A DNA stretch of 47,761 nucleotides, from assembly GCA_017627955.1 (NCBI GenBank), contig JAGAFU010000045.1:1-47761 (forward strand), in the 5' to 3' direction. The notes under the pieces were generated by a model. The model was not told the DNA's origin and ran no database searches. It saw only the letters and a program-made list of their open reading frames with translations. The stretch's first letter is position 1. Each line of letters opens with the position of its first letter. Positions 29,886 to 38,630 of this stretch are shown one piece after another. Origin of the DNA: Bacteroidales bacterium (lineage in GTDB: Bacteria > Bacteroidota > Bacteroidia > Bacteroidales > UBA932). The translations under genes were made by a program, and so were the position numbers.

Positions 29886-32483
29886 CATCCGCACTCCAGC
29901 CAAAATCCTTCTCCCAAGAAGTTGACGGGAAGAGTGGAAGCTTTGGTAAGCGCTGACCGCGTCCGTGGTCAGGACGTCGGAGTCGAAGACATTCATGCAA
30001 CGCAGATAAAGGCTGCATTTGGCAAGTTTCCACACCGCCTCGGCCGAGACCAGAGGCGGATTGGAGGTCTTTTTGCCGGCCAGGGTGTACCAGCTCAAAT
30101 AACTGTCCGTGATAAGTGAGACTTTCTTCCAAGGTCGCAGCGCGAGGGACGCGTCGCAGGAAAGGCGGTCCGTCCTGTTCCTTTCGGCGAATGACGAGAC
30201 AAGCCTGAAACCGTCAGCCTTGACTTCCGCGGAGATCCAATCCCAAGGATTGCTCCTTAAGGTAAGGCCAGCCATGAAGGTCCTGTCCTTGAACCCGGTT
30301 CTGGTCCCTTGCAAGAGACTTTCATAAGTAGAGAGGGTTGTCCCGGCCCGGGCCTCAAGTACCAAAGCCCTGAGTCCGAAGAACTTCTTGATGTTTCCAT
30401 TCAAGTTGAGGATTTCATGGGCGCACACCGCCGGGACAAAAGACGAGACTGAGAAACGGTCATGATAGAACGCGGAGGAAGTCTTGTCGGTGACCATCCT
30501 GTCGTAGCCGGAAGACAAAGTGGCGTAGAAAAGCGAGACGTTGTCGGAATATTTAAGGAACAAATCGCCGCCCAAAGTGCCGGATCTCATCAGGCTGTCC
30601 GGGACAGCCATCGCGCGATACGACCTTGCCACGGCGGCCCGTGACAGAGACTCATCCGACGATCTTGTCAAGGAATACCGGAGTATCGCGGTGTAATCCA
30701 GCTTGCCGGCCAGGGGTCCTGAGGCGCTGACCGAGGGCGAGACAAGGGGATAGATCATGTTGACACCTTCCGTGGAGACGAGGTTCAGGCTCGCCGGGAG
30801 ACTAAGGCTCACCCTTGACTTCCCTATCCTCCGGTCCGTTGAGACAGTCGCCCCCGGAGCCAGATGCAAGATCCCGTTTCGGGAATATGTCGGAACAGCC
30901 TCAAGGTCAAGGCCCGACAGGGAAGATTCCAGCAGGGTGTAAGCCACATTCAGCCTCGCTGTCACATGGAAAACCTGACGGCCCGCCCTCGCGTCGAAAC
31001 GCGCGGTGTTACGGGAATCCAGCCTGGATATGTCGTAAACCTGGCGGAAGGCGCTTTGTCCGAATGAGAAATCGGCTTTTCCCTCATTTCTGAAGAACTT
31101 GGTGTCACTGCCAATGTCCAAAGCCTTCTTATCTGATAGGCGGATAATGGAAGACAAATTGTTGCTGACTTTGAATGAAGGTAGAGAGCGGCGTTCGGAG
31201 GCAGGCTCCTCCCTGGAGATGTCCATATCATTATCCCTGAGCTGTCCCGAGAACTCGAGCCTGTCGGAGAAAAACCTCTTGTCATTATTGTTTTCCAGCT
31301 CGGCCGATCCGTTTAGAAACAGCTTCTTATCAAGGACTTCCGTACTCTCGCTGATTGTCAGCACATCTCCTTGGGGGAATATGATCTCTTCCCTGGAAGC
31401 TGTCTGCTCGGAATACCTCTCGGCAGCGGCGTTGAGCGTTGTCCTGACCAACATCCCACTCTTGAGCTTACGAAGGGAATTAAGGCTGGCGACTCCCGAA
31501 GTGTTGGCGTACCAATATTCTTTCGGAAGGGAAAGAGGAGAGTTGGTTGGAGTCAGAGGCGTGGCGAAATCAGGCTCAAGGCTCTCCCTGAGCACGTATG
31601 CCCTGCCTGAAGCGCGTCCGAAATATTCCTGTTCCCTGAGCTCCTGGAGGATGTCGCCACCGATGTTGTTCCCTTTCAACAGATATAGGTTCTGGCTGCT
31701 GGATGAGAAACGGGAAAACATCGCCCGCGCGTTAAAAAGAGGGAAACGAGGGGCTCCAAGGGCGGCCCCACCGGAGAAAAGCCATGTTCCCCTGGATGAC
31801 TCCTTAAGAATTATGTTTACGGCGCTCTTGTCCGTGGCGACTAACCCCGAAAGGGCTCTCACAGGCTGGTGACGCCGGTAAACCTCGACGCTGGAAATCT
31901 TGTCCGGAGTCAGGTTCTTGACCACCGTGCCGTACCTCGCTCCCATCAGGTCCATGCCCTCGACATAGAACTTGCTGACGCTTTGCCCGTCCACTTTGAC
32001 GCCACCAGACTCAGTCACGCTCAGACCGGGAAGCTTGGCCAACAGATCCCCGATATTCCTTTCATTGCCGTCGGAAAATGCCGCCGCCGAGTATTTCGTC
32101 GTGTCGCCATTCTCCTCGATGACGCTCGATGTGATTTTAGATGCCTTGATCTCGGCTTTCTTGGGAATAAGCTTGATTGTCAAGGGTTTTGACAGATCCG
32201 TAACAGCCACTTTCCTGGAGGCGTAACCCATCAGGGTAACGACGAGAGTGTCAGGGGCGCTCACGCCGGATAGTTTCACATGAAAGGTTCCGTCCTCGCC
32301 GGTCATTGAATATCCCTGGACTTTGGATGATTTGTAGGCGGCGACGAAAGCTCCAGCGAGGGGTTCGCCCGTTTTGCTGTCAGACACCGAGCCTCGAATC
32401 CCCACTACCTCCTGTGCGGCGCAAAGGAGCGGGAAAACAAGGGAAATTATCAGCGACAGCAATCGTAAACGCATCTGGTTCAA
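29877..32483 (-). CDS. TonB-dependent receptor-like outer-membrane protein
   Basis: An 868-residue protein with a signal peptide (cleavage near CAAQE, residue 24). Residues 27-110 form a carboxypeptidase-regulatory-like beta-sandwich (GIRGSVSDSKTGEPLAGAFV). A plug-like domain follows (IGDLLAKLPGLSVTESGG, YVEGMDLMGARYG), then a long beta-barrel rich in alternating aromatic residues. The substrate is unknown. It follows a GLPGLI protein by no gap, a pairing frequent in Bacteroidota. No SusD partner is present, so it is not a classical polysaccharide-utilisation transporter pair. Confidence 0.85.
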   Translation of the reverse strand: MNQMRLRLLSLIISLVFPLLCAAQEVVGIRGSVSDSKTGEPLAGAFVAAYKSSKVQGYSMTGEDGTFHVKLSGVSAPDTLVVTLMGYASRKVAVTDLSKPLTIKLIPKKAEIKASKITSSVIEENGDTTKYSAAAFSDGNERNIGDLLAKLPGLSVTESGGVKVDGQSVSKFYVEGMDLMGARYGTVVKNLTPDKISSVEVYRRHQPVRALSGLVATDKSAVNIILKESSRGTWLFSGGAALGAPRFPLFNARAMFSRFSSSSQNLYLLKGNNIGGDILQELREQEYFGRASGRAYVLRESLEPDFATPLTPTNSPLSLPKEYWYANTSGVASLNSLRKLKSGMLVRTTLNAAAERYSEQTASREEIIFPQGDVLTISESTEVLDKKLFLNGSAELENNNDKRFFSDRLEFSGQLRDNDMDISREEPASERRSLPSFKVSNNLSSIIRLSDKKALDIGSDTKFFRNEGKADFSFGQSAFRQVYDISRLDSRNTARFDARAGRQVFHVTARLNVAYTLLESSLSGLDLEAVPTYSRNGILHLAPGATVSTDRRIGKSRVSLSLPASLNLVSTEGVNMIYPLVSPSVSASGPLAGKLDYTAILRYSLTRSSDESLSRAAVARSYRAMAVPDSLMRSGTLGGDLFLKYSDNVSLFYATLSSGYDRMVTDKTSSAFYHDRFSVSSFVPAVCAHEILNLNGNIKKFFGLRALVLEARAGTTLSTYESLLQGTRTGFKDRTFMAGLTLRSNPWDWISAEVKADGFRLVSSFAERNRTDRLSCDASLALRPWKKVSLITDSYLSWYTLAGKKTSNPPLVSAEAVWKLAKCSLYLRCMNVFDSDVLTTDAVSAYQSFHSSRQLLGRRILAGVRMSL

Positions 32484-33434
32484 TTATTTCCAATAACTCT
32501 CAGCAATAAGTGGTTGGAACTTGTTATACTGCAATCTGGTGACCGAGCCATCCTTGTTCCTGATCTCTCCCACCGCTCCTGAATAACCGGCCAACTCATT
32601 AAAGTAGTCCATGTCCCTTTTCGCTCTCGCCTTTATCTTCTCTTCTTCCTTGACAGACAAGCGGCTAATGTCGCACGAGCGGGAGTAGGCTTCCATGGCG
32701 CCGGGCCATCTGGCCTCTTCGTAAACGGAGATGTCCCGGACATAAAAATTGAAAAGCTTCTCTGAATCAATCGCATAGACTATGAGTCCGGGGCAGCCCC
32801 AAAGAAGCCACGGCCCGGCATTGACAGGAACCTCCTCCGTGTACCATACAGTCCACTTGCGTCCCAAATAGTCAGCTTCCGCTTTCTTTACGGCATAGCC
32901 GGCGAATGTCTTAGTCGTGTCCGAATCGATCAAGTTCCACATCGGGAGCTCAAGGTTTCCTTTCTCACCCAGGAATATTTTCATTATCGCCTTGTAAGCT
33001 ATGCTGTAGCTTGCCTCCGAGAAATCCACGTGCCACAGGTCGGTCGTTCCCCGATGCCTTGTGGCGGCATTATACGCTTCCTGGTCGGCGATATTCCCGG
33101 ACTTGTCAAAAGCCTTCACGCTAAGGGAATCTCTCTGGAAACGGCCTTCGCTGTAGAACCAGCTCTCCTTTCCATTGTAGTCGAGCCGCATGTCCATCTC
33201 GGTCCTGTAGTTCTTCTCGGTCGTGTCTCTTTTATATAAAAAAGCGTATGAAACCCTGATGTTCCGCTGCGCCATAAGGCTCCCGCAACAGAACAACAGG
33301 ATAAAAAACAATTTGATATTCAGATTACGCGGTTTCGGATTGGGAAATGTCTCCAGCATGTCCTTCACGAACATCCCTCCGTTCTCCCAGAACAGTTTCA
33401 TAATCTCTTCTTCCTTGCGTGTCAGCTTTCTCAT
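32484..33434 (-). CDS. GLPGLI family protein fused to a BlaI/MecI-type N-terminus
   Basis: From ATG 33434 the product is 316 residues. Residues 1-35 (KLTRKEEEIMKLFWENGG, then FVKDMLETFPNPKP) are the first two helices of a BlaI/MecI/CopY repressor and break off before the recognition helix. A signal-peptide-like stretch (IKLFFILLFCCGSLMAQ) and a GLPGLI domain follow. An internal ATG at 33359 would restore a 31-residue signal peptide and may be the functional start. The arrangement looks like a deletion that removed the rest of blaI, probably with the neighbouring M56-type sensor gene. The TonB receptor gene follows immediately. Confidence 0.8.
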   Translation of the reverse strand: MRKLTRKEEEIMKLFWENGGMFVKDMLETFPNPKPRNLNIKLFFILLFCCGSLMAQRNIRVSYAFLYKRDTTEKNYRTEMDMRLDYNGKESWFYSEGRFQRDSLSVKAFDKSGNIADQEAYNAATRHRGTTDLWHVDFSEASYSIAYKAIMKIFLGEKGNLELPMWNLIDSDTTKTFAGYAVKKAEADYLGRKWTVWYTEEVPVNAGPWLLWGCPGLIVYAIDSEKLFNFYVRDISVYEEARWPGAMEAYSRSCDISRLSVKEEEKIKARAKRDMDYFNELAGYSGAVGEIRNKDGSVTRLQYNKFQPLIAESYWK

Positions 33435-33461
33435 AAACAATTGAATATGAATGTCCACCAG

Positions 33462-33493
33462 CAAATATAACTATCGCCGTTGAATTATGCAAC
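33462..33493 (-). promoter_or_regulatory. Promoter inherited from the lost blaI-type gene
   Basis: TATATTTG (33462-33469, minus strand) with GTTG (33490-33493) 20 nt upstream. The ATG of the blaI-like fragment follows about 28 nt later. It now drives the GLPGLI/TonB receptor genes. Confidence 0.5.
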
Positions 33494-33624
33494 TATTTTT
33501 TATAGTTTATGTGTGTCCGCTATTATCAGATCGGGAGTATCGTTATCTGATCCTTTCCCTTTTGACATTTCGCTAAAGAGACAAACAAGTTCCAGACACA
33601 AATGACTGATTGGTGGAAAATTAT

Positions 33625-33632
33625 TATATTTG
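33625..33632 (+). promoter_or_regulatory. Possible -7 box of the signalling operon
   Basis: TATATTTG at 33625-33632 lies 20 nt before the RelA/SpoT start. I see no good TTTG at the -33 position, so confidence is limited. Confidence 0.4.
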
Positions 33633-33652
33633 TATATTTAACACCTATCCAC

Positions 33653-34717
33653 ATGTCAAGCAAGACACATCTCGATCAGCACTGCGAGACGATCATGCGG
33701 GAATACCGGGACAACCTGTCCTGGTTCAAGGAGTCGTCACGGAAGGTCTATGGTCTCCTGCAAGAGAACCTTGATAAGGCCGGCCTCGTGACCGCTGCCC
33801 TGGAGTACAGGGTCAAGAGCGAGGAATCACTGACCGGCAAACTGGAGCTAAAAGGAGGGAAGTATCATTCACTCAAGGACATAACTGACATTATTGGACT
33901 GAGGGTGATCACCTTCTACATAGACGACGTGGACAAAGTGGCCTCCGCCGTGGAAAGGATATTCGAGGTGGACTGGGAGAATTCCGTGGACAAACGCAAG
34001 GCGCTTGAAATCGACAGTTTCGGCTACCTTTCCCTGCATTACGTCTGCCGCATTCCCGACTCGGAGTACAGGATGGAGATCCAGATGAGGACTGTCCTCC
34101 AGCACGCCTGGGCCAACATGAACCACGACACGGGCTACAAATCCGGAGTGGAGGTCCCTCCAAGATACCTCCGCAACCTCAGCCGGCTGGCAGGCATACT
34201 TGAGCTTGTGGATGACGAGTTCAGCAAGATCCGCTCTGAACTCACGAACTACCGCAGGCAGGTGAAGGCCCTGGTGGCTTCCGGGAACCTCAAGGATGTT
34301 CCCCTGGACGGGGACACATTCCGGAACTATCTGGATCTGAATCCATTCAACTCCCTCAACAACAGGATAGCCTCCGTCAATCAGGCAGAGATCCAAGAGG
34401 TCTCTCTCATGCCATACCTGGCCCTTTTCAAGGGACTCGGATGCGAGACCCTCGGAGACATCGCCGACATGATCCGGGAATATTCGGAAGGAGCTTTCCA
34501 GATCGCCACCTTCCAGATCGGACTTACAGACCTGGACATCGTCTCCTCATCCATCGGTCCCCAGAACCTTTGCCTGGCTTACCTCCTCAAGCAAGGAAGC
34601 GGGAAGGCTGGGATCAAGTTTATGTTCGACACACTCAACGGCAAATCAGACAGCAACGACATGATCGCCGAGATGATCATGGAACAAGCCAAAGACTTGC
34701 CTTTCATGAATCAGTAA
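33653..34717 (+). CDS. RelA/SpoT-domain (p)ppGpp synthetase-like protein
   Basis: From ATG 33653 the product is 354 residues. The synthetase domain covers about residues 45-165: RVKS (53-56), DITDIIGLRVI, GYLSLHY (124-130), EIQMRTVLQHAWA with the catalytic-type glutamate E142 and H151. No HD, TGS or ACT domain is present. The C-terminal 170 residues are helical and unassigned, larger than in typical small alarmone synthetases. All key synthetase positions I can check look intact, so pyrophosphate transfer to a purine nucleotide is likely, but product identity is unknown. An HD hydrolase gene follows after 1 nt. Confidence 0.88.
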   Translation: MSSKTHLDQHCETIMREYRDNLSWFKESSRKVYGLLQENLDKAGLVTAALEYRVKSEESLTGKLELKGGKYHSLKDITDIIGLRVITFYIDDVDKVASAVERIFEVDWENSVDKRKALEIDSFGYLSLHYVCRIPDSEYRMEIQMRTVLQHAWANMNHDTGYKSGVEVPPRYLRNLSRLAGILELVDDEFSKIRSELTNYRRQVKALVASGNLKDVPLDGDTFRNYLDLNPFNSLNNRIASVNQAEIQEVSLMPYLALFKGLGCETLGDIADMIREYSEGAFQIATFQIGLTDLDIVSSSIGPQNLCLAYLLKQGSGKAGIKFMFDTLNGKSDSNDMIAEMIMEQAKDLPFMNQ

Positions 34718-34718
34718 T

Positions 34719-35297
34719 ATGGCCAACAACCCTCTCGACACAACATTTCTGGACAAGGCGATCATCTTCGCCGTGAAAGCCCATGCCGGTACGGAGCGGC
34801 GCGGCAAGGGATTTCCCTACATAGTCCACCCGATGGAGGCGATGGAGATCGTCGCCACCATGACGGCAGACCAGGAGCTTCTCGCCGCAGCCGCGCTTCA
34901 CGACACGGTGGAGGACACGGCTGTGGAGGTGGAGGACATCCGAAGGGAGTTTGGAGACAGGGTGGCTGATCTTGTCGCGGCAGAAAGCGACAGCATCGCC
35001 GAGGGGATGAGCGAGGAAGACAGCTGGAAAGCTCGGAAACAGTTGGCTTTAAATCGCTTGAGCTCGGCATCAAGGGATGTGAAGGTTGTCGCTCTGGGCG
35101 ACAAACTGTCAAACATGCGGGCGATCGCGAGAGATTATGAGGTGATGGGTGACGCCCTGTGGGGCATATTCCACTCAAAAGATCCCGCTGATCACAAGTG
35201 GCGGTACCGCGGAATGGTGGAAGCCTTCGAGGAGCTTGGTGACACCAGCGCTTTCAGGGAATTCAAGTATTTGGTTGACAAAGTGTTCGGAGAATAA
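34719..35297 (+). CDS. HD-domain phosphohydrolase, Mesh1/SpoT-hydrolase-like
   Basis: A 192-residue protein resembling stand-alone small alarmone hydrolases. The conserved sites are present: AHAGTERRGKGFPYIVHP (H37), ALHDTVEDT (H61, D62, and the E65-D66 pair needed for hydrolysis), and ALGDKLSNMR (D128). Mesh1-type enzymes remove pyrophosphate from the 3' position of (p)ppGpp using manganese. It begins 1 nt after the synthetase-like gene, so the two opposing activities are probably made together. NADPH phosphatase activity, known for animal Mesh1, is an alternative. Confidence 0.88.
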   Translation: MANNPLDTTFLDKAIIFAVKAHAGTERRGKGFPYIVHPMEAMEIVATMTADQELLAAAALHDTVEDTAVEVEDIRREFGDRVADLVAAESDSIAEGMSEEDSWKARKQLALNRLSSASRDVKVVALGDKLSNMRAIARDYEVMGDALWGIFHSKDPADHKWRYRGMVEAFEELGDTSAFREFKYLVDKVFGE

Positions 35298-35299
35298 CC

Positions 35300-36130
35300 A
35301 TGGAGCCCGTAAAGATATCCCTCAATGATTATGTCCTGAGCGGAGGAGGATTCAACGGCGAGAGCTACGACCACAAGACCGATCCTTCGATCATGCTGAA
35401 GCTCTACATGCCCGGGAAAATCCAGCAGCCTCTGGACGAGATGGTCCTGGCCAGGAAGGTCTACCAGGCTGGCATACCCACCCCCGAACCAGGTGACTAT
35501 GTGGTGACCGAAGATGGACGTTTCGGCATCCGGTTCCACCGCATCGTCGGGAAAAAATCCTATTCCAGGGCCACGGCGGACAATCCCGGGAAGGTCTCGG
35601 AATATGCGGCGGACTTCGCCAGGTTGTGCCTCGACCTCCACTCCACCCACGTGGACACCAGCCAATTCGAGAACGTCAAGGACAGGTACCTGAGACTTCT
35701 GGGGGCCAATCCTTTCTTCACGACTCCCCAGAAAGACAAGATCGCGAAGTTCATCATCGACACCCCTGACGAGGACACCGCCGTCCATGGCGACTTGCAG
35801 TTCAGCAACGCCATATTCGCCGACGGGAAGAGGTACTTCATCGATCTCGGGGATTTCTGCTATGGCAACCACCTTTTCGATGTCGGAATGGTCTACCTGT
35901 GCTCCCGCCTGAGCGGGGAGGATTTCATCAAGGAGACTTTCCACATGCCCAAATCCCTGGCGGGAAGGTTCTGGGAGGAATTCGTCCCGGTGTATTTCGG
36001 GAAAGACCGGCCGCTTAAAGAAATAGAAGAGGAGATAATGCCTTACGCCGGCCTCAAGACCATCATTGTTGAACGGGACTCCAACTGTCCGATGCCTGAA
36101 TTCAGAGCCGCTTTATCCTCAATATTATGA
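35300..36130 (+). CDS. Aminoglycoside-phosphotransferase-like kinase (TIGR02172 type)
   Basis: A 276-residue protein with the APH/choline-kinase fold: a glycine-rich start (LSGGGFNGESYDH), an ATP-lysine region (IMLKLYMP), the Brenner motif HGDLQFSNAIF and the metal motif FIDLGDFCYG. TIGR02172 proteins are common in anaerobes and have no assigned substrate. It sits 2 nt after the HD hydrolase and overlaps the SpoIIE-type gene by 4 nt. It could phosphorylate a small molecule or a protein of the switch; drug resistance is unlikely in this context. Confidence 0.82.
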   Translation: MEPVKISLNDYVLSGGGFNGESYDHKTDPSIMLKLYMPGKIQQPLDEMVLARKVYQAGIPTPEPGDYVVTEDGRFGIRFHRIVGKKSYSRATADNPGKVSEYAADFARLCLDLHSTHVDTSQFENVKDRYLRLLGANPFFTTPQKDKIAKFIIDTPDEDTAVHGDLQFSNAIFADGKRYFIDLGDFCYGNHLFDVGMVYLCSRLSGEDFIKETFHMPKSLAGRFWEEFVPVYFGKDRPLKEIEEEIMPYAGLKTIIVERDSNCPMPEFRAALSSIL

Positions 36131-38322
36131 AGAACAAGCTGAAATTCGAAGAGCGATTCAAGCTGAATTCCATGCTCACCGCCCTGCTGCTGGTGATCGT
36201 GGCGGCGCTGACTTTGGAAGCGACCTCGCTCATCCAGTATTACTACGCCCAGCGAGGCATCAAGGAAGAGGCATCCAGACGGGCCGAGAGCCAACTGGAG
36301 AACACGAAGCTCAAGATCGACGGAGTGCTTGACCAGGTGGAGGCCATTATCCGGAGCAACGTAAGGCTCACCCAGTGGGGGCTCGACCACCTGGACAGCC
36401 TCGACATGATCACATCGATCATTGTCCGGGAGAATCCGGTGGTGAGCGGGTCCACCATCGCCCTTGTGCCGGGATACAGCCGGAAGTATCCGCTCTTCTC
36501 CCCCTATACTTACCTCGATCCGGAGACGGGGGAAATCCTGTCGAGATCCCTGGCGACGAAAGAGTATGACTATCCCACAAAGGAGTGGTTCACCAAGGCC
36601 ATTGAGACTGACAAAGGATATTGGTCGGAACCTTACATCGATGTCGGTGGAGGAGAGATGCTGATGACGACCTATTCAGTACCTGTAAGGGACGGCGAGG
36701 GCAATGTCGCGGCTGTCCTTACGGCGGACATATCCCTTGACTGGCTGACAAATTACGTCGGAGGCAACAAGGTCTATCCAGACGCTTTCAACCTTGTCAT
36801 AAGCCGGGCCGGAGAGATAATGGTCTGCCCTGTGGAGACCCTTGTCATGCGGAAGACGATCCAGGAAGCCTCCCGGGATTTTGAGGATCAAGATAAAGTG
36901 GTCGCTATCACCCAGTCAATGCTCAATGGGGAATCAGGGGCCGCCGAGATACGGGGAAAGACCTCCAACAGCCATGTCTATTTCGCTCCCGTGGAGCGCA
37001 CCGGGTGGTCAATGTCGATAGTTATCCCCGAAAAAGAAATCTACGGGGAGATCAAGAACACTCGCCGACTGGTCGAGATACTGCAACTGCTTGGCCTTCT
37101 GATGCTCGTTTTGATCCTCAGTTTCGCCGCCAAGAGCCAGAACCAGTTCAAGACCCTCTCGGAGAACAAGGAGAAGATGGAGAGGGAGCTTGAGATCGCC
37201 AGGAATATCCAGATGGCGATGATTCCCAAGACTTTCCCTCCGTTCCCGGACAGGCCGGAGCTGGACATGGCGGCCGCTATCCTTCCCGCGAGGGAGGTCG
37301 GAGGCGATCTTTATGACTATTTTATAAGGAACGATAAACTCTTCTTCTGCATCGGAGACGTGTCAGGTAAGGGAGTGCCGGCATCACTTGTCATGGCGAT
37401 GACCAGAAGCCTGTTCAGGTCCGTGGCGGGACACGAGGACAGCCCTGCCACCATTGTCTCGAACATGAATGACAGCATGGCGGAGATGAACGAGAACAAC
37501 ATGTTCGTGACCTTCTTCTGCGGCATCCTGGACCTCGAAAACGGCCATCTGGAGTATTGCAACGCGGGCCACAACCCGCCTCTCATCCTGGCGGACACCA
37601 AGATGAAACTTGACACTATCCCGAATCTTCCTCTTGGAATAATGGCCGGGATGGACTATCAGGAGCAGGAGGCGGACCTCAGGTTCGACGACTCCCTGTT
37701 CCTCTACACCGATGGTCTCACGGAGGCGGAGAATATCAACCATGAGCTGTTCGGAGAGGAGAGGATGTCCAAGATCCTGTCAAAAAGGAGGAACGCGGAA
37801 AGCCATCTCAAGGTGATCGAGGAGGCGATTAAGGACTTTGTGGGAGAGGCGCCGCAAAGCGACGACCTGACTATGTTGTTCATCCATTACACTAAGGCCA
37901 GGGAGGGATATTCAGCCCACCACTTGGCGCTGGATAACGACATAAGGCAGATCCCGAGACTCTCAGGTTTCCTCCAGGCCATCTTCGAGGAGAAACATTT
38001 GGACGAGGCCACATCGATGGGCATCAATCTTGCTTTGGAGGAGGCCGTGACTAATGTGATGAACTACGCATACCCGGAAGGCACTATCGGCGATGTGAAA
38101 ATTGATGTCAGGATAGACGGGAACAAGATGGAGTTCATGGTCTCTGACAACGGCAAGGAATTCGACCCGACCGAAAGGCCGGCTCCGAAACTGGACGTCT
38201 CGGTTGAGGAACGTCCAATCGGAGGCTTGGGAATTCACCTGATCAGGAGCATCATGGATGATGTCAAGTACAGAAGGGAAAGCGGCAAGAATATTCTTAC
38301 GATGACTAAAATAATATCATAA
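36127..38322 (+). CDS. Membrane sensor: Cache domain, SpoIIE-type PP2C phosphatase and RsbW-like ATPase
   Basis: A 731-residue inner-membrane protein. One helix near residues 16-38, an extracytoplasmic dCache-like sensor to about 305 (containing YPTKEWFTKA and GYWSEPYID), a second helix near 318-338, a short coiled coil, then a SpoIIE/RsbU PP2C domain with metal aspartates (GGDLYDYF, GDVSGKGVPASL, DGLTEAEN, SDDLTMLFI). The last 130 residues are a histidine-kinase-like ATPase as in anti-sigma RsbW (ALEEAVTNVMNYAYP, VSDNGKEFD, GGLGIHLIR). Carrying kinase and phosphatase of a partner switch in one chain is known in some bacteria. The STAS gene follows after 2 nt. Confidence 0.9.
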   Translation: MKNKLKFEERFKLNSMLTALLLVIVAALTLEATSLIQYYYAQRGIKEEASRRAESQLENTKLKIDGVLDQVEAIIRSNVRLTQWGLDHLDSLDMITSIIVRENPVVSGSTIALVPGYSRKYPLFSPYTYLDPETGEILSRSLATKEYDYPTKEWFTKAIETDKGYWSEPYIDVGGGEMLMTTYSVPVRDGEGNVAAVLTADISLDWLTNYVGGNKVYPDAFNLVISRAGEIMVCPVETLVMRKTIQEASRDFEDQDKVVAITQSMLNGESGAAEIRGKTSNSHVYFAPVERTGWSMSIVIPEKEIYGEIKNTRRLVEILQLLGLLMLVLILSFAAKSQNQFKTLSENKEKMERELEIARNIQMAMIPKTFPPFPDRPELDMAAAILPAREVGGDLYDYFIRNDKLFFCIGDVSGKGVPASLVMAMTRSLFRSVAGHEDSPATIVSNMNDSMAEMNENNMFVTFFCGILDLENGHLEYCNAGHNPPLILADTKMKLDTIPNLPLGIMAGMDYQEQEADLRFDDSLFLYTDGLTEAENINHELFGEERMSKILSKRRNAESHLKVIEEAIKDFVGEAPQSDDLTMLFIHYTKAREGYSAHHLALDNDIRQIPRLSGFLQAIFEEKHLDEATSMGINLALEEAVTNVMNYAYPEGTIGDVKIDVRIDGNKMEFMVSDNGKEFDPTERPAPKLDVSVEERPIGGLGIHLIRSIMDDVKYRRESGKNILTMTKIIS

Positions 38323-38324
38323 AA

Positions 38325-38630
38325 ATGGAAGTTACTATCACTCAACAAGAAAACAACACCGTCCTGGTACAGTTCGACGGGAGGCTCGACACACCCTCTT
38401 CCCAGGAGGTCAGCCAAAGACTCACTCCGGTGGAGGAAAGCGCCTCAGGCACGATCATCCTTGACTGCGAGAAACTTTCCTACATCTCCAGCTCCGGTTT
38501 GAGAGTCTTCCTGACCCTTAGGAAGGCAGCCGCCATGAAAGGAGGAAAGATCATAGTCAGGAACATCAATGACAATATCAGAAGCGTTTTCATGATGACA
38601 GGGTTCCTTAACCTGTTCGAGATAGAATAA
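38325..38630 (+). CDS. STAS-domain anti-sigma-factor antagonist
   Basis: A 101-residue single STAS domain of SpoIIAA/RsbV type. The phosphorylatable serine lies in the conserved LSYISSSGLRVFLTL block near residue 58. Its expected partner is the RsbW-like kinase domain at the end of the previous protein, while that protein's SpoIIE domain would dephosphorylate it. The stop shares a base with the antiporter ATG. The downstream target of the switch is not evident; no sigma factor is encoded nearby, so the antiporter or an enzyme could be the output. Confidence 0.9.
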   Translation: MEVTITQQENNTVLVQFDGRLDTPSSQEVSQRLTPVEESASGTIILDCEKLSYISSSGLRVFLTLRKAAAMKGGKIIVRNINDNIRSVFMMTGFLNLFEIE

